64,000 nucleotides of DNA, taken from Nocardia abscessus (GTDB lineage Bacteria > Actinomycetota > Actinomycetes > Mycobacteriales > Mycobacteriaceae). The notes beneath the pieces are model-generated. The model was given only the letters and a program-made list of their open reading frames with translations. It ran no database searches and was not told where the DNA came from. The stretch spans positions 234,915 to 298,914 of the forward strand of contig NZ_JADLQO010000010.1 of assembly GCF_015477775.1 (NCBI RefSeq), given 5' to 3'. The position numbers were made by a program, and so were the translations under genes. How positions within the stretch are numbered: the first letter of the stretch is position 1; the number at the start of each line of letters is the position of its first letter. Shown one piece after another: positions 51,709 through 60,327 of this stretch.

Positions 51709-53484
51709 TCAGGGGCGGTCGATGCGTTCGAGGGCGAAGCGGGCCAGATTGGTGGAGATGATCTCCGGTTGTCCGCCGGATTGTTTCGCCGCGGCGGTGA
51801 GCACGTCGATGTGGTGGTAGCCGGGGGCTGTCACGGTCTCGCCGCGACCACGCCATCCGGCCGCGACGACGACTCCGGCACCGCCGATCAGGTTGATGGT
51901 CGGATTGGCGAGTATGCCGCCGGGGTGGCTGCGGTGACGAGCGAGCTCGGGCGCCTGCGACTGGAAGACGTCGAACGCGAGTTTCATCGGGAAATACCAC
52001 TCGGTGAAGTCCAGCGGTTGCGCTGCCAGGCTGCGCGAGAGGTCCGCGATATCGGTTACCTCGTACGTCGGGTCGGTGAACGGAGCGCCGTGCCGGTCGG
52101 AAGCGCGTGTGGCCGCGCTTGTTTCGTCGTAGTCGCGCCAGGTGTAGAGGGGGCCGTGCAGCTGATCCGGGATCGCCTTGCGGTCCGGACCGAACAACAT
52201 ACCGGTGAGCCCGCGCAGCGCCGGAACCGCGGCGACATCGCCGGGGACCGGGAAGTCCTTGTCCACTACCGTCCCGCCGTCGAAGAAGCCGAATCCGGCT
52301 TGCAGCAGCGCCAGCGGCTGGGAGTTGGCGTCCAGGAACGCGCCGAGGGCGGCGGCGTTGGTGATCCGGAAATCACGCACCGAGGGCGAGCCGGTCGCGG
52401 CGGCAGCCACATCCCGCGACAGCAAGACCCGGTAGGTGGCTTCCTGATTGAGACTGCTCGGAACGTAATGCGCGAGTTCGGATTCGGCGTCCGGCGCGAG
52501 ATAGGCGGCCAGCCCCGCGATCCCGAGCAGGTTCATCGTCTCCGGGTTGATGACCGCGGGCAGCGCCAGCACGCGTGGCATCGCACCTGCCTCGAGCGCG
52601 GCCTCGATCGCGGCTGAGCCGATGCCACCGACGGACAGGTCGATGATGTCCGGGATGCCGTTGAGCGCGGACAGCGAGGTGTCGATCGAGGAGTCGAGGG
52701 CGAAATAGCCGGCGCACTGGTCGGCGCCCGCGGCGCCGCCGAAATCCCATTCGGCGAAGAATCCGGTGAGGACTCCGCCCAGGGAATGGCCACCGCACAG
52801 TACTTTTCGCTTCCGCACCTGCGGATCCGGCAGTTCGGCGGTGAGCAGGTCGTATTGGTCCTGAACGGTCTGCGCGACACCGAGATGACCGAGCCACCCG
52901 AGCTGGTCGTTCGGCACCACACCGCCGAATCGGCGGCCCTCGACCTCGGCGCCGCGGTAGTAGTAGTCGACCGCGAGGCGCACGTCGCCCGATGCCAAAC
53001 CGGCCTGCATGCCGAGATGGTCTTCCAGGCAGTTGGAGCGGCGGTCCAGCGCCCAGAACTCGAGGTGCCTGCCCTGTTTCGCCGCCTCGGCGACGGTATT
53101 GCGGGCGACACTGTCGAACGCGCCCGCCCCTTCGAAAATCCCCGGTTGCGCCACCAGAACGGCGTCCGCGTCCGCCGAACTCGCCGGGCCCGCGATATCC
53201 CGGTAGCGCAGATACGACAGCCGGTCACAGGCGGCCGGATGCGGTCCCACCGAATTAGGCAGCGGAATATGAACGCTCACCACGGATTCGGCCACCGAAG
53301 TGATCGGCGAGGAAGAAACCACCGCGGTCTCGGTACGTTCCGTACCAATGGGCTGCGCCGCCGCGCTCGGCATCGCGGCCGCGACGACCAGCGCGGTGGC
53401 CAGCGTGCCGGATTTCAGGAACCGGAGAACACCCGCACGATGTCTCACGAACCGACCTCGGCTCGCCAACGATTGTGTCGACAT
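51709..53484 (-). CDS. Secreted alpha/beta-hydrolase-like protein
   Basis: 591 residues from ATG 53484 (GAGAGG upstream) with a Sec signal (~1-44, LATALVVAAAMPSAAAQP). A lipase-type nucleophile elbow GGHSLGGVL at ~233-241, preceded by strands AVLVAQPGIFEG, places it in the alpha/beta hydrolase fold, and the C-terminus has WYFPMKLAFDVFQ and GYHHIDVLTAAAK with a probable catalytic His. It resembles exported actinobacterial esterases of ~550-600 residues. The substrate is unknown. It is a single gene; ~400 bp upstream are empty. Confidence 0.85.
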   Translation of the reverse strand: MSTQSLASRGRFVRHRAGVLRFLKSGTLATALVVAAAMPSAAAQPIGTERTETAVVSSSPITSVAESVVSVHIPLPNSVGPHPAACDRLSYLRYRDIAGPASSADADAVLVAQPGIFEGAGAFDSVARNTVAEAAKQGRHLEFWALDRRSNCLEDHLGMQAGLASGDVRLAVDYYYRGAEVEGRRFGGVVPNDQLGWLGHLGVAQTVQDQYDLLTAELPDPQVRKRKVLCGGHSLGGVLTGFFAEWDFGGAAGADQCAGYFALDSSIDTSLSALNGIPDIIDLSVGGIGSAAIEAALEAGAMPRVLALPAVINPETMNLLGIAGLAAYLAPDAESELAHYVPSSLNQEATYRVLLSRDVAAAATGSPSVRDFRITNAAALGAFLDANSQPLALLQAGFGFFDGGTVVDKDFPVPGDVAAVPALRGLTGMLFGPDRKAIPDQLHGPLYTWRDYDETSAATRASDRHGAPFTDPTYEVTDIADLSRSLAAQPLDFTEWYFPMKLAFDVFQSQAPELARHRSHPGGILANPTINLIGGAGVVVAAGWRGRGETVTAPGYHHIDVLTAAAKQSGGQPEIISTNLARFALERIDRP

Positions 53485-53893
53485 CGACGACCTCTCGTCA
53501 CGACAGCAAAGCAGCTGTATCGCGGAACATTTCCGCACCGGTGCGATGAAACGTAAATCCGCCTCCATCGGCTGTCAACGCCGAATCGGGGGCTTACGAA
53601 ACATCCCGAAGCCCAGCGGATGTGGCCCGTGGCACAACCCATGCGGTGACGCCCGGAAGCTGCCGGGGTCGTTACCGAGGACATCGGTGACGCCATGTCG
53701 CGTCCCGCAGGGGTAAAGCGCTGTCGCCGCCCCGGTTCGACGTCACGGATGGATGAACTCTTGACCGGTGTCATCAACGCCTGCGCGCTCGCCGAGCTGC
53801 CGGGACGCTTGCTCTCGGCACTGGCCCCACGGTCGGCAACACCCTGTCGCCCGGGTTCGATCGCGCAGGCGGGCTGCATGGACGCCGATGGGG

Positions 53894-54026
53894 TCACACC
53901 CGCGCGGGCGCGGTGATGTCGGGTTTCGCCAACCAGGTGAGGGCGAGGTCGGCGAGGTCGCGCCATCCGGTGTCGATGGTGAGCGAGTGACCGCGGTCGG
54001 GCGGTGCGAGCGCGCGGACGGCCCCG
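53894..54026 (-). pseudogene. C-terminal fragment of an alpha/beta hydrolase
   Basis: Reading leftward, a frame ending at 53894 encodes APPDRGHSLTIDTGW, then DLADLALTWLA, the terminal histidine loop and last helix of non-heme chloroperoxidase/lysophospholipase-like hydrolases. Only ~40 residues remain, abutting the stop of the quinone-oxidoreductase-like gene. It seems to be the leftover of a deletion. Confidence 0.55.
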
Positions 54027-54027
54027 G

Positions 54028-54945
54028 TCAGGGGACGAGCACGAAACGACCGCGCACCCCGCCCTTGGCCGCGGCCCGATGGGCGTCACCGACCTGGTCG
54101 AGCGGTAAAGCCGAGTGAATTCGGGCCGGCAGCTCACCGGACGCGGTGCGAGCGAGCAGATCGCCCAATCGAGGTCCGTCGGGGTGGGCGACCACGGCGT
54201 GCACGGTGATCCCGCGCTCCGTGGCCGGCTCGGCGTTCGGCCGCACGCCGACGAATACCCCACCGTCGCGGACCAGGGCGAGGCCCCGCTCCTGCAGCGC
54301 GGCGCCGTCGGCGACCGCGTCCCAGCCCGGCTCGGCATGCGCGATGAAGTCGGCGCGGAGGCCGCGGACGAACTGCTCGTCCTCGGGTCTGGCCAGGCCG
54401 GTCACCTGCCAGCCGCGGCCGGGTGCGAGCGCGGCGACGTATCCGCCGACCGCGCCCGCCGCACCGGTCACCAACAGCCGATTGCCGTCGCCGGGTGCGT
54501 CGCCGAGCAGGTCGAGGATTTGAGCCGCGGCCAGCCCGTTGAGCGGCACCGTGGAGGCCGCGACCAGATCCAGGCCGTCGGGCACGACGGCGAGATCGGT
54601 GGCCGGCACGACGAGTTGCTCGGCGTAAGTGCCGAAGTCACGGTCGAAGCCGTCCACCAGCCCGGCGACCCGGGTGCCGACGGCCACGTCCACCTCGGAA
54701 CCGGTAGCGACGATGATGCCGGCGAAGTCCCAGCCCAGGCCCGTGTGCTCGGGCTGATCGATCAGCCCCATGGCGTGGAAGACGCCGCCCGCGACCGCGA
54801 GGTCGACGGGATTGACCGCCGCGGCGGCGATCTCGACCCGGACCTCGCCCGGCCCGGGCTCGACGAGGGGAACGTCGAGGATCTCGATCGAATCGGGTCC
54901 GCCCGGGGTGCGGACGACGGCGGTGCGGAAGGTGGACGTGCTCAT
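54028..54945 (-). CDS. NADP-dependent zinc-free alcohol dehydrogenase/quinone oxidoreductase (MDR)
   Basis: A 305-residue medium-chain reductase without zinc ligands. The GroES-like N-terminus contains GPGEVRVEIAAAAVNPVDLAV and LGWDFAGIIVATGS, and the NADPH site is LLVTGAAGAVGGYVAAL. Such enzymes reduce quinones or enones. GGAG is upstream of the ATG. It diverges from a DHFR-fold reductase. Two GGAAGTAC repeats in the shared intergenic region look like an HxlR-type operator, which usually controls this class of gene. Confidence 0.93.
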   Translation of the reverse strand: MSTSTFRTAVVRTPGGPDSIEILDVPLVEPGPGEVRVEIAAAAVNPVDLAVAGGVFHAMGLIDQPEHTGLGWDFAGIIVATGSEVDVAVGTRVAGLVDGFDRDFGTYAEQLVVPATDLAVVPDGLDLVAASTVPLNGLAAAQILDLLGDAPGDGNRLLVTGAAGAVGGYVAALAPGRGWQVTGLARPEDEQFVRGLRADFIAHAEPGWDAVADGAALQERGLALVRDGGVFVGVRPNAEPATERGITVHAVVAHPDGPRLGDLLARTASGELPARIHSALPLDQVGDAHRAAAKGGVRGRFVLVP

Positions 54946-55014
54946 GGTTCGTTCTCCTCGTGGCTCGAATCCGGTGGTTATCTCAGATCACTATCGGTGG
55001 GTAACTCTCCATCG

Positions 55015-55036
55015 GGAAGTACACACCTGGAAGTAC
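55015..55036. promoter_or_regulatory. GGAAGTAC direct repeats (HxlR-like operator)
   Basis: Two GGAAGTAC copies 14 bp apart (55015 and 55029), reading GTACTTCC toward the quinone-oxidoreductase gene 70 bp away. The form recalls HxlR sites upstream of MDR genes; no HxlR gene is in this window. Confidence 0.5.
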
Positions 55037-55117
55037 GTTGGTCACCGTGGGGGACGTCGACGGCTTGTCCTGAGCGACCGATTGCATCCTGAGATCAGTC
55101 CGGGTAGGTTCCTAACC

Positions 55118-55134
55118 GATTGCAAATTGCAATC
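55118..55134. promoter_or_regulatory. GATTGCA-N3-TGCAATC palindrome
   Basis: A 17-bp inverted repeat ending 13 bp before the DHFR-fold gene ATG, with another GATTGCA half-site at 55080. It overlaps the likely ribosome-binding region, so a bound repressor would block expression directly. Confidence 0.65.
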
Positions 55135-55147
55135 AGAAAGGGTTCCC

Positions 55148-55792
55148 ATGGCACAGTTGGTCCGCGTCCAGAACTTCACCGTGTCCAGCGATGGATACGG
55201 CTCGGGGGAGGGGCAAACCCTCGATCGCCCGTTCGGTCACGCCGATCCGAGTCCGCTCTTCTCCTGGGCGGGCGCCACCGCTCACTGGCCCAATCGGACC
55301 GACCCCGGGGGAACGTACGGCCTCGACGACTACTGCACTCGCGACTTCGCCAACAATATCGGCGCAGAAATAATGGGCCGCAACAAATTCGGTCCGCAGC
55401 GCGGCCCATGGGAGAACTACGACTGGCAGGGATGGTGGGGGGACGAACCGCCGTTCCATACCCCGGTATTCGTCCTTACACATCATGAGCGGCCCTCGAT
55501 TACTCTGGGGGACACCACGTTCCATTTTCTCGAGGAATCGCCGAAGGATGCGCTGGCGCAGGCGTTCGTGGCCGCCGAGGGCAAGGATGTGCGGATCGGC
55601 GGCGGTGTCGCCACGGTCCGGGAGTTTCTCGAGGCCGACCTGATCGATACGCTGCATATCGTCGTCGCGCCGGTCGAACTCGGTCGCGGGGAACGGCTGT
55701 GGACGAGTCCTGACGAACTCACCGACCGTTTCCATTTGGAGCAGATCCCGAGTCCGAGCGGGGTGGTGCATCACTTCTTCTGGCGTAGGTGA
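55148..55792 (+). CDS. Dihydrofolate reductase-fold protein (RibD C-terminal family)
   Basis: A 214-residue protein from the ATG with AAAGGG eight bases upstream. VRVQNFTVSSDGYGSGEGQ opens a RibD_C/DHFR fold, with IGAEIMGRNKFGPQ, PVFVLTHHERP, KDVRIGGGVATVREFLEADLIDTLHIVVAPVELGRGERLW typical of the YyaP/YwjB-like group. It binds NADPH and reduces an unknown substrate. A palindrome lies directly upstream. The divergent neighbour is an NADPH quinone reductase, consistent with a shared stress response. Confidence 0.92.
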   Translation: MAQLVRVQNFTVSSDGYGSGEGQTLDRPFGHADPSPLFSWAGATAHWPNRTDPGGTYGLDDYCTRDFANNIGAEIMGRNKFGPQRGPWENYDWQGWWGDEPPFHTPVFVLTHHERPSITLGDTTFHFLEESPKDALAQAFVAAEGKDVRIGGGVATVREFLEADLIDTLHIVVAPVELGRGERLWTSPDELTDRFHLEQIPSPSGVVHHFFWRR

Positions 55793-56020
55793 CCCGATCC
55801 GGTGCACTGTCTCGGCGCCGGCCACGCGCGCTTGCTCTCCACCGCCCACGCGGTCATCAACTTCCGGTCCGCGAGGCTCTGCGGCTTTCTGACCTTGTTC
55901 CGAACCTCGGGGTTAGTAACCGGATCTTGAAGTGCGGTCTTGTCCGAGGCTGTCGCCAGCAGGCAGCATCGAGTCCGGCGCCGAACCGATCCCGCATCTA
56001 GACCCTGAGGAAACACAATC

Positions 56021-56899
56021 ATGTCTCGAACAGCTAGTTCGGTGACGGTCATCGGGCTCGGCCCGATGGGACAGGCGATGGTCGAGTCATTGCGCGCGTC
56101 GGGCCGCGCGGTCACCGTCTGGAACCGCAACCCGGAAAAGGCCACCGCCATGTTGGTATTCGGCGCTGCCCGTGCGCATACCGTTGCGCAAGCTTTGGAT
56201 TCCGGCGAAGTGATCGTAATCAGCCTGACCGACTATGCCGCCATGTACGACGTGCTCGAGTCTGCCGCCGACCACTTGCCGGGCAAGACGATAGTCAACC
56301 TCTCGTCGGATTCGCCGGAAGAGACACGCGCGGCGGGGGCATGGGTGCGTGCACGAGGTGGTCGCTTCCTCGCCGGCGGAGTCATGGCCGACAGCGCGGG
56401 CGTCGGAGGTGAGAACGCCTACATCTTCTACAGCGGCCACCGTGAAGTGTTCGATTCATGCGTCGAGACACTCCGCCCGCTCGGCCGTCCCGAGTACCTC
56501 GGTGGGGACGATGGGATCGCGCAGCTGTACTACCAGGCTGTCCTGACCATGTTCCTTTCCGGAGTGCTCGCGTTCGAGCAAGCACTGGCCATGATCGACC
56601 GTTCAGGCGAGCCGATCGAGCGATTCCTGTCCTACGCGCAACAATCGATGGGCGATGTGACGGAGTTGTATACCGCGGTGGCGGCCATGGCCACCGCCAC
56701 CGGCGGGTGGCGTGATGTGGGCCATCTGCGCATGATGGCGGCGGGCGCCCAGCACGTGGTCGAGACCGCCGCGGCCGCCGGAGTCAGCACAGGCCTGGCG
56801 CGTGCGGTGCAGGCCCACTGGCTCGAGGCCTTGGCCGAGAGCGAGCGGACCGGTGTGCCGGTATCGACTTTTCAACTGCTTCGAGGCGCTGCGGCATGA
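56021..56899 (+). CDS. Imine reductase-family NADPH oxidoreductase
   Basis: A 292-residue protein: VIGLGPMGQAMV (Rossmann, 9-20), VWNRNPEKATAML (NADPH phosphate), LTDYAAMYDVL, NLSSDSPEETRAAGAWV and the GGVMADSAGVGG loop form the imine reductase pattern of the beta-hydroxyacid-dehydrogenase superfamily. The family lysine is replaced, as in IREDs. It reduces cyclic imines or enamines; the native substrate is unknown. GAGGAA precedes the ATG. It converges with a CoA-transferase gene 16 bp away. Confidence 0.9.
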   Translation: MSRTASSVTVIGLGPMGQAMVESLRASGRAVTVWNRNPEKATAMLVFGAARAHTVAQALDSGEVIVISLTDYAAMYDVLESAADHLPGKTIVNLSSDSPEETRAAGAWVRARGGRFLAGGVMADSAGVGGENAYIFYSGHREVFDSCVETLRPLGRPEYLGGDDGIAQLYYQAVLTMFLSGVLAFEQALAMIDRSGEPIERFLSYAQQSMGDVTELYTAVAAMATATGGWRDVGHLRMMAAGAQHVVETAAAAGVSTGLARAVQAHWLEALAESERTGVPVSTFQLLRGAAA

Positions 56900-56915
56900 C
56901 CGTTTCCGCGCACGG

Positions 56916-58181
56916 TCACGGCACTGGAATTCGGAGCGATTCGAGCACCCGGGTGGTGTCGGCGCCCGAGTCGGGGACGGGTCCGATCGGTGTGCGGGAT
57001 GTCGGCTCCGAGACCGGAATCGACCCGGTGCCGGAGTCGACGAACCAGGTGTCGCCGCGCTGGAGCGTCGGCGGAATCGGATCGGATGTGAGGGTGGCGG
57101 CGACGATGTCGGTCATCGAGATGTCCCACAACACTCCGGATCCATCGGCCGGCGCCGACATGGCGAGCGCGGCGGCGGTGAGACCGGTGAGCGGATCGGC
57201 GATGGCGTCGCCGACGAATACGGGCGTTCGCGCACTGTCGTAGGCGACCAGACCGGCGGCCGCGGCGACGTCGTCCCCGAAACCGACGCGGTTCGAACTC
57301 CGGCCCGCGGCGGTGATCGACACCCAGACCGCCCCGCGTGCGGCCGCTGCGTCGGCGTCGAGTCCGAAACCGGCCAGCGCGCGGGGACGGGACGCTTCGA
57401 TGACGATGTCGGCGGCCTCGACGAGGGCGCGCAGGGCCCGCCGCCCGGCCGGGTCGGTGGGATCGAGGACGACCGATTCGTGCCCGTGGTGCAAAAGGGC
57501 GTAGAAAGCCGGGTTTCCGCGCCGCGCGCCGTCGGGCCGGTTCGGAGTCTCGACCTTGATCACGCGCGCGCCCGCCAGACCCAGGAGATGCGCGCACAGC
57601 GGACCCGCCCACAAAGAGCTGAAGTCGACGACCAGGAGTCCTTCGACCGACCTCGGCGCCAACGGCACAGGACAGTCCGCGCTTTCGCCGTGCCGCACCG
57701 GCCCCGCCGCGACGCCGAGCATTTCCGCGCGCTCCGCGAGTTCGGCGCCACGGTGGCTGCGCATCCAGTCGGCGACCGCGGGCCACGGGTTCGCGGTGTC
57801 GATCGTTTCACCGATCAGCGCGCCGAGCAGGAGTGGATCGTCGGGACGGGCACAGGAGACCGCGGCCCAGCCGTCGGTGGTGGGGAGCAACCGGCAGTGG
57901 CCGCCCGCCGACACCGGTCCGCGGCGGTGCAGATCGTTGAGTGCCGCGCGTTCGGCCAGCAGGCGCGCACCGTCGACGGCGACCGCAGGCCCGGCGACGG
58001 CGGCGATCCACGACGTCAGCGCGCGGGCACGGCTGGCGGCCCGCCCTGGTGGCACCAGCAGCGGTCCGTCCGGATGGCCGGTCAACGCGACCACTCCGCT
58101 CTCGGCCCAGTCCACGGCGGGCGGACCGGCCGTCGATGGCGTCGTCGGGTGCACTCGCTCGATCCTAGGACCGTCGGCCAT
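56916..58181 (-). CDS. Class III CoA transferase (CaiB/BaiF-like)
   Basis: A 421-residue protein. After an unusual ~175-residue N-terminal region, the family III CoA-transferase core appears: GLLVVDFSSLWAGPLCAHLLGLAGARVIKVETPNRPDGAR, with Asp186 of VDFSS in the catalytic position, then GHESVVLDPTDPAGRRALRALVEAADIVIEASRP and GFGDDVAAAAGLV. It transfers CoA between acids. The C-terminal part after ~400 is short. It diverges from a crotonase gene 107 bp away, which is the logical partner in acyl-CoA catabolism. Confidence 0.9.
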   Translation of the reverse strand: MADGPRIERVHPTTPSTAGPPAVDWAESGVVALTGHPDGPLLVPPGRAASRARALTSWIAAVAGPAVAVDGARLLAERAALNDLHRRGPVSAGGHCRLLPTTDGWAAVSCARPDDPLLLGALIGETIDTANPWPAVADWMRSHRGAELAERAEMLGVAAGPVRHGESADCPVPLAPRSVEGLLVVDFSSLWAGPLCAHLLGLAGARVIKVETPNRPDGARRGNPAFYALLHHGHESVVLDPTDPAGRRALRALVEAADIVIEASRPRALAGFGLDADAAAARGAVWVSITAAGRSSNRVGFGDDVAAAAGLVAYDSARTPVFVGDAIADPLTGLTAAALAMSAPADGSGVLWDISMTDIVAATLTSDPIPPTLQRGDTWFVDSGTGSIPVSEPTSRTPIGPVPDSGADTTRVLESLRIPVP

Positions 58182-58288
58182 CCGGCCGGTGTGGCGATCG
58201 TGCCTCCTGAAGGCAGTCGGCCGATATCACGACTGTGCGGCCAGGGAGTCCGGCATACATCGCGCGGACGGCGTGTCACTATTGCGGC

Positions 58289-59344
58289 GTGAGTCGTGAC
58301 GCGACCGATCTGGCCCCGGATGCCCTGGAACTGGAGATCAGCCCGGACGGTACGCCGGAGAACCCGATACTGGTCGTTCCTCTCGACGCGTGGGCGGGCG
58401 AAGCACCCGAACGAATCGAGCGGATGGCCGAATCGCTGGCCGGTTCGCTGCGGCTGACCATCGGGGTATTGCGTGCGCCGTCGACTCCGAGCCTGGCGCC
58501 GCTGTTGCACGCGACCACGCTGACCCTGGCCGAAACCGCCGACTCTCCGGCGCCGGTCATCAACTGTCCCGATCCTGAGGCCGCACTGGAGCACCTGAAT
58601 GAAGCGGTGCGGCGGAATCCGCGGGCGAGTGTCGCGCTCGGCTGCCTGCTGCGGCAGACGACGGTGCCGGATACGGCCGCGGGACTGGCCTCCGAGGCCG
58701 CGGTTTACTCGATGCTGCTGGCCGGCAGCGAATTCCAACGGTGGCTCGCCGCACGGGGTGGGCCGAAGCCAGTGGCCTTTCCCGACCGCCCGCTGGTGCG
58801 TCTGGATCGCGACGGCGAGTTGCTGTCGGTGGTGCTCGACCATCCGGAGCGGCGTAACGCGCTGAGTTTCCGCCTGCGCGAGGAACTTCTGGAGGCCGTC
58901 CGGCTCGCCGAACTGGATCCCGGTATCGGCCGGGTGCTGCTGCGCGGCTCCGGGCCGGTGTTCTGCAGCGGTGGCGATCTCGACGAGTTCGGCACCGCCG
59001 CCGACGTGGTGGCCGCGTATCTGGTGCGTCTCGAACGCGCGCCGTGGCGGATCATCGACCGACTGCGCGATCGGGTCTCGGCCCACGTCCAAGGTGCGTG
59101 TATCGGGGCGGGCATCGAGATGGCGGCGTTCGCCGGGCGGCTGGTCGCGACGCCGGAGACGTTCTTCCGGCTGCCCGAGATCGAGATGGGGTTGGTGCCG
59201 GGGGCGGGCGGTACCGTCAGCATCCCGCGCCGGGTCGGGCGGTGGCGCGCGGCGTGGATGATGCTGACCGGCGATCGCATCGATACGGCTACCGCGTTGC
59301 GCTGGAAGCTGATCGACGCCGTGGAGGACATCTCCGCCCCGTAG
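58289..59344 (+). CDS. Enoyl-CoA hydratase/isomerase with degenerate N-terminal crotonase-like half
   Basis: 351 residues from GTG 58289. The C-terminal ~185 residues are a canonical crotonase (VVLDHPERRNALSFRLREEL, VFCSGGDLDEFGTA, GACIGAGIEMAAFAGRLVAT, EIEMGLVPGAGGTVSIPRRVG). The first ~165 look like an eroded second copy (NPRASVALGCLLRQT, GLASEAAVYSMLLAGSEFQRWL). It lacks the usual C-terminal helices. It hydrates or isomerises enoyl-CoA and pairs with the divergent CoA transferase. The ribosome site is weak. The 440 bp downstream hold no convincing gene. Confidence 0.85.
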   Translation: MSRDATDLAPDALELEISPDGTPENPILVVPLDAWAGEAPERIERMAESLAGSLRLTIGVLRAPSTPSLAPLLHATTLTLAETADSPAPVINCPDPEAALEHLNEAVRRNPRASVALGCLLRQTTVPDTAAGLASEAAVYSMLLAGSEFQRWLAARGGPKPVAFPDRPLVRLDRDGELLSVVLDHPERRNALSFRLREELLEAVRLAELDPGIGRVLLRGSGPVFCSGGDLDEFGTAADVVAAYLVRLERAPWRIIDRLRDRVSAHVQGACIGAGIEMAAFAGRLVATPETFFRLPEIEMGLVPGAGGTVSIPRRVGRWRAAWMMLTGDRIDTATALRWKLIDAVEDISAP

Positions 59345-59786
59345 TTTCGCGCCCGAGGTGATCGCCGCCGCCGTACCGGGACGCGCCGCCGAACCGGCAG
59401 ATCCGGCGCAGGGCAGCGTGCACATGTGCTTCCATCGGCTCGGTCCGGTGCTGGCTCGCCGGATGCTGTTGCCCGGCGACGTCATCGAAGCCCTCGCCGT
59501 GGAACGGCTCGGGTCTTCACCGAGACCTGTGTCACCGCGCGTGCGCGTCATCTGGTCGAGAAACGGCGAAGATGCCCGCCGCCGGCTTCGTCATCGCGAA
59601 GGAGGCGTTCCGGCCGGCGAGCACCGCCAGGCGGCGTCTGGAACGTACGTCGCCCCGAGGGCGGGACAGCGACGCGTCGAGATCGCGGTGCGTTGCGGTC
59701 CTCGACGGTGTGGCGGACCGTCTCGGCGGTGGGCAGTTTCGGCCCCACGGGGCGGGCGCTCGGCGGAGCACCCGCCCGTCCGTGGG

Positions 59787-60209
59787 CTACCCGTTGTACT
59801 CGCTGACGACGTCGAGAACCCAGACGACGCCGAAGCGGTCCTTCAGCATCCCGTAGGCGGGTGCCCAGTTCGCCGGGCCGATCGGAACCACGATGGTCGC
59901 GCCGTCGGAGAGCTTCTCCCAGTAGCCGGTGACTTCCTCGACGGTGTCGCCGCGCACCGAGACGAAGAAGGAGTTCTCGCCCTGGTCGTAGGTCATCGTG
60001 GAAGGAACGTCATAGGCCATGACGTGGAAGCCGTTGTCGGCGGCGACTTGACCCCACATCACCTGGTCGGCCTCGGCCGGTTCCTGGACGTTTCCGGCGT
60101 CCTTGTAGGTGACAGCGGCGAGGGCGCCACCGAATACGGCCCGGTAGAACGCCAGCGCCGCGCGGGCGTCGCCCCGGAAGTTCAGGTGGGTCGTGGATTT
60201 GACGGACAT
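59787..60209 (-). CDS. PhnB-like VOC protein
   Basis: A 140-residue VOC protein of the PhnB/DUF1428-like group: HLNFRGDARAALAFYRAVFGG, PAEADQVMWGQVAADNGFHVMAYDVP, SFFVSVRGDTVEEVTGYWEKLSDGA and LKDRFGVVWVLDVV. Such proteins often occur opposite WYL regulators, as here. It binds or converts an unknown small molecule. The upstream start would run into the regulator's promoter, so ATG 60209 is preferred. Confidence 0.9.
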   Translation of the reverse strand: MSVKSTTHLNFRGDARAALAFYRAVFGGALAAVTYKDAGNVQEPAEADQVMWGQVAADNGFHVMAYDVPSTMTYDQGENSFFVSVRGDTVEEVTGYWEKLSDGATIVVPIGPANWAPAYGMLKDRFGVVWVLDVVSEYNG

Positions 60210-60327
60210 GATCTGCGTGTCACCTTTCGACGTGCTTGCTGCTGAGGCCCGGTGGTCCGGGCACGAGACCAACGGTCGCAGGGGTAGCGGTCAGGTTGTG
60301 TCCGCTTCTCCGGGCAATATGGAAGTC

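Noticed and set aside
59358..59786. Plus-strand frame after the crotonase gene
   Set aside because: Arg-rich, no motif, and it continues antisense into the PhnB-like gene; I see no supportable gene in this gap.
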